DNA of 58,147 nucleotides from Rutstroemia sp. NJR-2017a BVV2 (Eukaryota; Ascomycota; Leotiomycetes; Helotiales; Rutstroemiaceae), in the NCBI GenBank assembly GCA_002946415.1, contig NJPS01000063.1:1-58147 (forward strand), read 5' to 3'. The position numbers and the translations under genes were made by a program. A model generated the notes under the pieces. The model was not told the origin of the DNA and did not search any database. It saw nothing but the letters and a program-made list of their open reading frames with translations. Below, in pieces: positions 50,529-58,147 of the stretch (position 1 is its first letter; every line of letters begins with the position of its first letter).

Positions 50529-53500
50529 AGTTTAATAGATATTATTCTAAAATAAATTAGATTTATTAGTATTTATATAATCTTATCTTCTTCTTCTATA
50601 TCGATAAGCTTATATAATCTAATCTATCTATCTTTTTCTCAATATATATATATATCTGATTATAGAAAGAGATTAATTAATTTTGATATTTTTAATCTAT
50701 TTCTAGTTTCTAAAATATCTCTTATTTATTATTAAGTATTATACTTATATATTTCTATTATTATTTTTTCAACTATATTAGTTTGTATATATATAGATAG
50801 TAATAAAATTGATTAATAGTTAAGCTAAAGATAGATACTAAAAACTAAAAAAATAGATACTAATCTATTTGATTCTACTATATTATTGATAGCTTTAATA
50901 ACTATTTATAGAATATTATCTTAGAAGATCTACTTATTTTATAACTCTTTGTTCAAAATTTTATATATTCGATAAAGAAGAATATAGTAATATTCGATTT
51001 TATCTATATTATTATATACTTCGATTAGTATTTTCTTTATCTCGGAATCTATAATATATATATTTTGTCGGAACTTATTAGATACAAAGTTGGTTTCTAT
51101 ATTATATATAATATAATCTAATAGTCTCTAATATATATTAATCCAGTATATATATATAGTATTCTATATAGTTTTCGCTGAGATATTCTTTAAGAAGTAT
51201 ATTATATTGAATATTATTATTTTGTTTATAAAGTGAAATACTAATATATCTTCTATATATATAATATCGATAATAATAGTATAGTTGAAATCGATATTAT
51301 TTTTAATTATAAATTTGAATCTATTTAATAACTTGATATATAATTAGTAATATCTATAGTACTTAATAAGATATTCAAATATATATATATTAATATCTTC
51401 TTATCTTGTTTTCTCCAATAATAATAATAACTTATATATAGATAAATATTCGAAATATCGATATAATTATTTCAGCTCTTTTTCTATTATATATATTTAT
51501 ATAATTACTTCCTCTTTCTTTAAAAATATCTAAGGATATCCCTATTTATAGATAATAGAGATAATATTATCTCCTTATACTAAGATATTATATAGGTTAT
51601 CAAATTGTATATTTATTTTATCTATATTCTAGATATAATATAGAAAGAAGGTATTAGTTATAATAATATAGAAGATAATTATATCTACTAATATATTAAT
51701 AATAGTAATATTTTTGATATTTACTATTCCTTTCTCGAAATAGATTATATAATCTTTATTATCTAGTATAATTTTTTGGAATTTAGTTATAGAATATTAT
51801 TCTTCAAAAATAAAGATCTCTTTATACTATATTTGAGATAGCTTTAAGTTCTCTTATATAAATAGGTATATAATATTTTGATCAAGAAATATATTTATTA
51901 TTTACTAGCTATCAATTAGGCTAAGTTTTATAAATATCTATTTATATATATTTCCTTCTTGATTCTTTAATACTTCTTCTTTTTACTAGATATATTAATC
52001 AACTTTACTATTATTAAAGTTTTCTTCAGTAATTAGTTATTCTTTATATTTATTAAATACTTTCTTTATTTCTATACTAAGATAATTTATAAATTAGTAT
52101 CTTTCTTTCTTATATATAAAGTACTTCTTTCTAGATTATTCTAAGTATTTATAAGATATTTATATCTTTATAATCTACCTTTCTCGAACAGAGAACTATT
52201 ATAAAGTATTATAATTATAATAGATATAAAAATCTTTGTATTTTCGGTCGACTTAATACTATTTATCTATAATAAGTATAGTGGATTACTAACGATTATA
52301 TATAATAGTAATAATAAAGTTATATAGATCTAAGTATATTAACTCAAAAGTATCTAATAGTTTATATAGTATAAAGCTATAGTTAGGTATATCTTAATAT
52401 ATATTAAGGATTTGATTTTATAGATTATATTTATTCTAATACTTATATAATAAGTTTTTCTACAAAATATAGATTTTATCAAAAAGTAGTTTTAGATATT
52501 ATAACTTAGTTTTATCAAAGTACCACTATTATATACTTTAATATATAATAGATCTTTACTTAGATAAATAAATCTACTTCTATTTATTTATCTCGAAGTA
52601 TTTCTAGATTATATCTTATATTATATAAAAGAAGAAGTTCCTTTTTAAGATTTAATTGAAGAAATAATCTAATATCCGATTTTTTAAAATTGATAAAAAT
52701 CCAAAGATATATATTTCTAGAGATAAATCTATTTTTATATAATAATTTTAGAAGATTCTAAGTTTGATATCAATTACTTTATATATCTCATTACTATACT
52801 TCTTCTAGTTATTATTTAAGAGCTTATATAGATTACTAAGTTATTTATTATATATCGAAGAGTTCTATATAATGATAATTACGAAATCTAAAATAGAATA
52901 TAGGATATTACTAATATAGCTAGAAAGATTCCAAATAGGAATAAAGTACTAAATCTAGATTTCTCTATCAATTTCTAATATATATACTAATTTCTTAATC
53001 TCTTACTATTTTGATAGATTTCGATCTATATCTAGAGTTATAGAAGAGATCTATAATACTTCTATTATAGATCAAAGATAACTAGTTTACTTATTTAAAG
53101 TCTTTACTTTAAGAGATCTATAATAGATTCCAAGTTATTAGAACTCTTCTTTTATTTATTTATAGAATTTCTTTTCTCTAAGAAATACTATAAAGATTTT
53201 AGTATATAATCTATTTCTAATAATATCTTGAATAAATATTCTTTATTTTATTATATATAATTATAGTTAATAGAGGAATACTATATTAGCTAAAGTAAAT
53301 AGCTTTTCTATCCATTCTTCGAAATCATTATAATATATAGTTTATAAGTTATAATTAGTTTCTTTTGCTTATATAGTTTATATAATAAATTAGATAATAT
53401 AAATAATAATAGTAATCTTTATATAGAATAACTTATCTAAGAAGTTATAGTCTTTATAGAATAATATAATATTGATTATATATTAATTCTATCTTTCGGG

Positions 53501-53637
53501 GATATAGTTTTAAGATACTATTATAAATATAGATTACTATATATAGATTGGGGTATCTTGCTAGTCTATAGTTGAAGAGGATATTTAACCAATAACCGAA
53601 ATATATAATAATATCAATAAGATCAATTACTGATTAG
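50529..53637 (-). pseudogene. Copia B leader, gag and integrase remnant (5' half)
   Basis: Reverse complement of Copia A from its start to position 2514, plus about 0.9 kb of leader/gag not present in A (about 52745-53637). The gag frame near the LTR reads NILFNYRLARYP. The integrase region lies at about 50800-51320. The frame is interrupted by stops and stops at the point where Gypsy N is inserted, just downstream of the integrase. Confidence 0.8.
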
Positions 53638-54009
53638 TATTAGTTAAACTTTCTAATAAAAGTAATATATTCAAAAAGAGAAAGATCTAATAAGATTATA
53701 TAAACTTATATTGATATTTATTTAGGATACTAGGCTAAATATATAATAGCTAACTTATATCAATAAATAAAATCGTCTTATTCTTCTATAACTAACTAGC
53801 TATATAATAGCTTATTTATAGTATATAATAAATATATTCTGAAGCTCTTTTTAATACTCTCTAGTACTTTAGCTTCGGTATATATAGATATAAAGGTAGA
53901 TATATAGCGATCTAAAATATATATAGCTATTTTGATAGAATATATTTTTATATCTGAAATATAATAGCCTATATAGCTATTACCTAGTCGAAGTATCGAT
54001 ATTCTGATA
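53638..54009 (-). repeat. 5' LTR of Copia B
   Basis: 372 bp, ends TATTAG/CTGATA on the plus strand. The opposite-strand open frame at 53796-54164 crosses the LTR boundary and is not a gene. Confidence 0.9.
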
Positions 54010-57000
54010 ATAGTACTAGTAATAGTAATAATATTAGTAGTAATATTACTTAAATCAAATCTATTAATAGAACTAATAAAACTAATAGTATTAAAGATTT
54101 CTATAATAAAGATATTACCAAAGTAATTATAAAAGTAGTTACTAGATATATAGTTAGTAATCAAATATAATTAATATATCTAAATCTATCAAAACTAAAT
54201 CTAAAAAAAGATAGAATAATTATTAATATTCTTTTCGAGATAATAGGAATAGATATCTAATAGAAGATAGATATTAATTTTATTAATAGAAAGTATATAA
54301 TATAATAGTAAATAAAGAGATTTTTGTTATATAAGATAATTATTAGTTAATCAAAAAAGATATCTATATTCAAGAAAGTAATTCTAGTTCTTATAATAAT
54401 TATAATATCTTTTCTAGTTTTAATAATTTCAGTATTAATAAAGATCTTATAAATAAATTATTAGTTAATTTCATTATAATCAATAATACTAATCTATTAT
54501 ATCTAATATCGATAGATAAATATAAATACTATAGATATAAAGAAGTTTTCTTTTTAAAAAATAGTTTATTTCGATATTTAGTAGAAACTCAGTATATACT
54601 AACTATAGTAGATATATCTATAAATATAAATTCTAATAAGCTAAATAAGATATTATTAACTAATAACTATATTAACTAAAGTATTAAGATAAAAAACAAA
54701 ATAAATATTATAATATTATCTATTCTTCAATTTGTAAATTCTACTATAAATTTAGCAATATAAATTAGTACTGAATTTGGATATTATAGATAATATTATA
54801 TTACTATTTATATATACTTCAATACTAATAATATAGATTTGTTGAAAATATATCTCGATTTAGAATTATAACTAATAATAGTAGATAAAAGATAGATACT
54901 AGAATATAATCTAGATATAGATATTTAGATAAAAACTATCTTAATCAAGATAGAAGATATTGGAGATATTAAGATCTGATTATTATAATATATAATTGAT
55001 ATCTTTATATTACTAGAGATAAAGAATAAATAAGTTATAATAATATATTTCTATAGAAAGATCTACTTGATTGATATTATATTCTCAATAAATATAATTA
55101 TAAATAATAATATATTAGCTATAAAAGATATCGATATTATTATATTAAAGAGAATAATATATATCAGTAACTATAATATAAATATTAATATTAAGATTAC
55201 TTTAAGAGATAAGATATAGATATTAGAAATAATATAGATCTTAGAGATAATATAGATTAATCTAGAATAAACTAGAATAATACAAATATATTATATATTA
55301 GTTTATAAAAATAGATCTATATTCTTTAAGTTAGGAATTTCTCCTCTATTATTCTTTATATATATTATAGATATTAACTTGATATAAATAATAGTAAAGA
55401 ATAATTCTTTATATCAGATATAACTTAGTAAAGAGATTATTATAGATTATATATCTAAGTTCGATTTCAACAAAGTATATTAGATTACAAATAATATAAT
55501 AGAGATTATAGAATTAATAATCCAAATCTCTTTATAATTAAAGAAAAAGAGTTTTATAATTTCCTTAATTTCAGAAATATATTATAATAGCAATACTATA
55601 ATTTATAGAATATTTGAGATAGTTAAATAATTCTAGTAATTACTAGATACTTTCTTTATTTTATTATAAAACAATATCGGCTTAATAAAGATATTATTAG
55701 AATAATAGATAATAATAAAATTCTATTTTGATTAAATAGATAAATTAAATAGTTATATTAAATATTATTTACTTATATAGAAAGATAAAGAAGTTATTAA
55801 GAAGATATTTATAGAATTAAAGAAATAGAAATAATTAAAATATATTATATAACTAATATCTTTCGCTTTTCCAATATTTGTAATATAGAAATATCTATTA
55901 TAAGGAAATCTAAAATTGAAGATTATAATCGATATCTATAAACTAAATTAGATTATAATACTAGATATATATTTAATATCTTTATAATTAGATATTCTAG
56001 AAATACTATAAAAATACTAATATATTATAATAGTAGATTATATAGTCTTTTTCTTCTAATAATAAATATATCTTTCTTCAAAATAATATTTTATTATAAT
56101 AATATACTTAGATTAGTATATTTTCAATTATATCTTTATAGAATTCAGAAATACTTTTATATATATTTAGTAATAGACAGATATTATTCTAAATAACTTT
56201 AAGGAATTTACTAAGATATATATAGATAATATTGTTATCTCTAATAAAACTCTAATAAAATATCTTTATTATATCGAATAGATCTTATCGAGATTTATCT
56301 AATATAATATTGTTATTAAAGAATTAAAATACTTTTTCGGATATTCTTTAGTTGTAGTATTAGATTATAAAATTGATAATCTCGGAATATCTATTATCTA
56401 GAAATATTTTATAATTATCAAAAAGATATTATTCTCAAAGAATTTATCTAATCTAGAATAATTTTTAAAGATTACTAGTTATCTAAGATAATTTCTCAAG
56501 ACTTATATAAATATTATCGATCTTTTATAGAAATATAAAATAATTCTATTTAAAATAGTATTCTATAATAGATAAATAAAGAAGAACTTTATACTAAAAG
56601 AATAAATTATAATATCTTCAATAATAGAACTAGTAACTTTTATATAGATTAAAGAGATATTAATAAAATAATAAATATTGGTTTATTATAATCTATTATA
56701 ATCGTTCTTTATTAACTTTGATATATCCAAAATATAAGATATTGAAATAGTAATATATTATATAAAAGAAAATACTATTTCAGAGAAATAACTACTATAT
56801 ATATTTATCGAACTAATAATAATTTTATCTAAATAACTATAAAGTATAGAAACTAGATATTAATTATCGAAACTAAAAATAATAGATTTAATATAAAAGA
56901 TAAAGAAGATATTAATAATAATTCTGAATAATAAGAAGTTTTTAGTAATTATTTATATAGATTATAGTTTGTTAATCAATATCTTATAGAAATCAGATAT

Positions 57001-57951
57001 TAATATAATAATATCTATTATAAGATAGAATTTGAAACTAATATTAATAACTTAGTTTCTATTATATTATTTAATACTAGTGAAATATAAAATAGATAAA
57101 GATAATATCGTTCTAGATATATTATTATAACTATATTATAAAAAAAATAAAAAAAATATTAATAGATAAGAAGAAGATAAATTAGATATTTTATTTATAG
57201 AAGTAATCTTATAATCGAGATACTCTTTATATATATTTATAGCAACCTTTATAGAGATATCTAAAGATTTTTGTAAAAGATTTATCAAGAATTATAAAAC
57301 CGATAAGAAATAAACTAAAGTAGTTTATATAATTAAAGATAATATATAACTTAGAAAGAATATAATAATATTATTTTTCGAATTTCGATAAAGTTTATTA
57401 TACTAAATAAACCAGAATAATTATTATATATAACTATATATACTAAGCAATATAATAAAAAAAGTTTTCGATTTATTATATAAAGATAGTTATCTAGATT
57501 ATACTAAGTTTAGAGATTTTATTGATAGAAACTTCTATATTATAGATATTAGCAAGATAATATATAACTATCTTAGATATTATCTTTAATATTAGTAATA
57601 TCAAATCAAATATTATAAGTTCTATAATTTATTATAATCTATATTAGTATTGCTAACATCTTTTTATATAATTATAATCAACTTTATTCTTGCTCTATTT
57701 ATAACTATTAATAGAGATAATATTATTATAATAACTATAGATAAATTTATTAAGAAAATAAACCTAATACTAAGAAAAGATATCTGGATAATAAGAAAGT
57801 AGAGAATAACCTTAATAATGAGATTATTAGATCTAGATTAAAGTTTATCTAAAGTTATTATTAATAATAGAAATTCTAAATTCCTATTAGAGATATAAAA
57901 AGCGATATTCGATATTTTCGAAATAAAACTATTATATTTAATAATATACTA
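54010..57951 (+). pseudogene. Gypsy J gag end, protease, RT, RNase H, partial integrase
   Basis: A Q/N-rich gag end at 54010-54500, then a possible zinc knuckle near 54520 (KYKYYRYKEVFF) and a protease-like ILTIVDIS at about 54595. From 55254 it matches Gypsy I pol closely. The RT YxDD site at about 56218 reads YIDNIVIS, keeping one Asp where Gypsy I has none. The integrase begins at about 57250 and is cut at 57951. Comparing I and J shows mostly transition differences. Confidence 0.75.
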
Positions 57952-58147
57952 GGGATGCGATGACTCTCACCTGTACGTGGTGCATCCTACGAACCTTCGA
58001 TCTTGTTATCGGAGAGCTAAGTAGAGTCGCTGGAGCTGGGCGGTGATCGTACACTAATCGGAGGCTGTACTGGGAGCGAAGGTACAGCAGCTGAGCGTCG
58101 TAAGGCGCTCGCGACGAGCCCGGAACAGAGGACTACCAGCGAAACGG
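57952..58147. other. GC-rich, unmutated sequence at the right edge
   Basis: Composition changes within a few bases from RIP-mutated Gypsy J to ordinary GC-rich DNA starting GGGATGCGATGACTC. Frames on both strands are partly open (on the minus strand one runs for about 60 codons), but I recognise no protein. It may be host DNA, an rDNA-like spacer or the end of a young transposon; 196 bp is too little to decide. Confidence 0.6.

Larger units (their letters stand above)
40962..54009 (-). mobile_element. Copia B, full length, split by Gypsy N
   Basis: Same family as Copia A, on the minus strand. LTRs lie at 53638-54009 (5') and 40962-41314 (3'). The flanks are GTAGT (40957-40961) and ATAGT (54010-54014), a 5-bp target duplication with one G/A difference, as RIP would make. 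Without Gypsy N the internal part is about 5.35 kb. It gives the full 5' region that Copia A lacks. Inserted in Gypsy J. Confidence 0.92.
198..57951. other. RIP-mutated AT-rich block
   Basis: Apart from 8793-9090 the whole interval is strongly AT-rich, with CA and TG dinucleotides scarce and TA abundant. Related copies in the window (four mutated Copia LTRs, several LINE copies, two Gypsy pol copies) differ almost only by transitions. Coding frames are interrupted by TAA and TAG, hardly ever TGA, as expected when CAA, CAG and TGG are converted. This is the known outcome of repeat-induced point mutation in filamentous ascomycetes. The edges are abrupt: 197/198 on the left and 57951/57952 on the right. 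Confidence 0.93.
34040..57951 (+). mobile_element. Gypsy/chromovirus J, split by LINE K and Copia B
   Basis: Same family as Gypsy I, plus strand. Segments: LTR and leader 34040 to about 34680, gag to 35983, a 61-bp bridge 40901-40961, then the end of gag, protease, RT, RNase H and part of the integrase at 54010-57951. The bridge and both joins are fixed by the target duplications of K (17 bp) and B (5 bp). J ends abruptly inside the integrase at 57951. As the host of all the other insertions on the right side, it is the oldest element there. Confidence 0.8.

Noticed and set aside
53796..54164. 122-codon minus-strand frame as a protein gene
   Set aside because: It spans the Copia B LTR border and the Gypsy J gag antisense strand; no coherent protein.
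198..57951. Mitochondrial genome or plasmid, because of the AT content
   Set aside because: No mitochondrial genes, tRNAs or introns. Sequence is made of nuclear LTR elements, LINEs and a MULE with transition-type decay.

Overview
The window is an AT-rich, gene-free block of nested, mutated transposable elements from a fungal nuclear genome, most likely a filamentous ascomycete (Pezizomycotina). Copies of the same element differ almost only by C:G to T:A transitions, mainly CpA/TpG to TpA. That is the signature of repeat-induced point mutation (RIP). Nearly every reading frame is cut by TAA/TAG where Gln or Trp codons would stand, and the catalytic motifs of the transposon enzymes are damaged. 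I see no intact host gene, tRNA or rRNA. Three short stretches escaped the mutation: 1-197 (one end of a Copia LTR), 8793-9090 (a short retroposon) and 57952-58147 (unidentified).

Layout, left to right. 1-197: unmutated LTR end, minus strand. 198-5078: 5'-truncated Copia element A (+) with its 3' LTR, sitting in LINE E. About 5079-7796: LINE E (-), 5' part. About 7797-12515: LINE D (-), carrying the short retroposon 8793-9090. 12530-13128: patchwork of LINE pieces. 13129-19344: LINE G (+), with a solo Copia LTR in its endonuclease region. 19345-27739: Gypsy/chromovirus I (+), carrying a Mutator-like DNA transposon (23345-26065) and an unexplained reading frame before its 3' LTR. 27755-33591: LINE H (+), complete with target duplication. 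From 34040: 5' LTR and gag of Gypsy J (same family as I). J is split by a second LINE family, K (35984-40883), and by Copia B (40962-54009, -); its pol resumes at 54010 and stops at 57951.

The nest J > B > N > L is four levels deep. A second Gypsy (N, 43557-50528, +) sits inside Copia B, and a truncated LINE (L, 44313-44736) sits inside N. The duplicated target sites flanking B, N and L, with that of K in J, give the order of insertion.

The families interact. The LINE family (C, D, E, G, H, L type) ends in a conserved stem and an (AATC)n tail. The short retroposon at 8793-9090 has the same tail but an unrelated, possibly tRNA-like head, which suggests a SINE mobilised by the resident LINE. 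All family assignments come from reading translations and comparing copies by eye; no database search was run.
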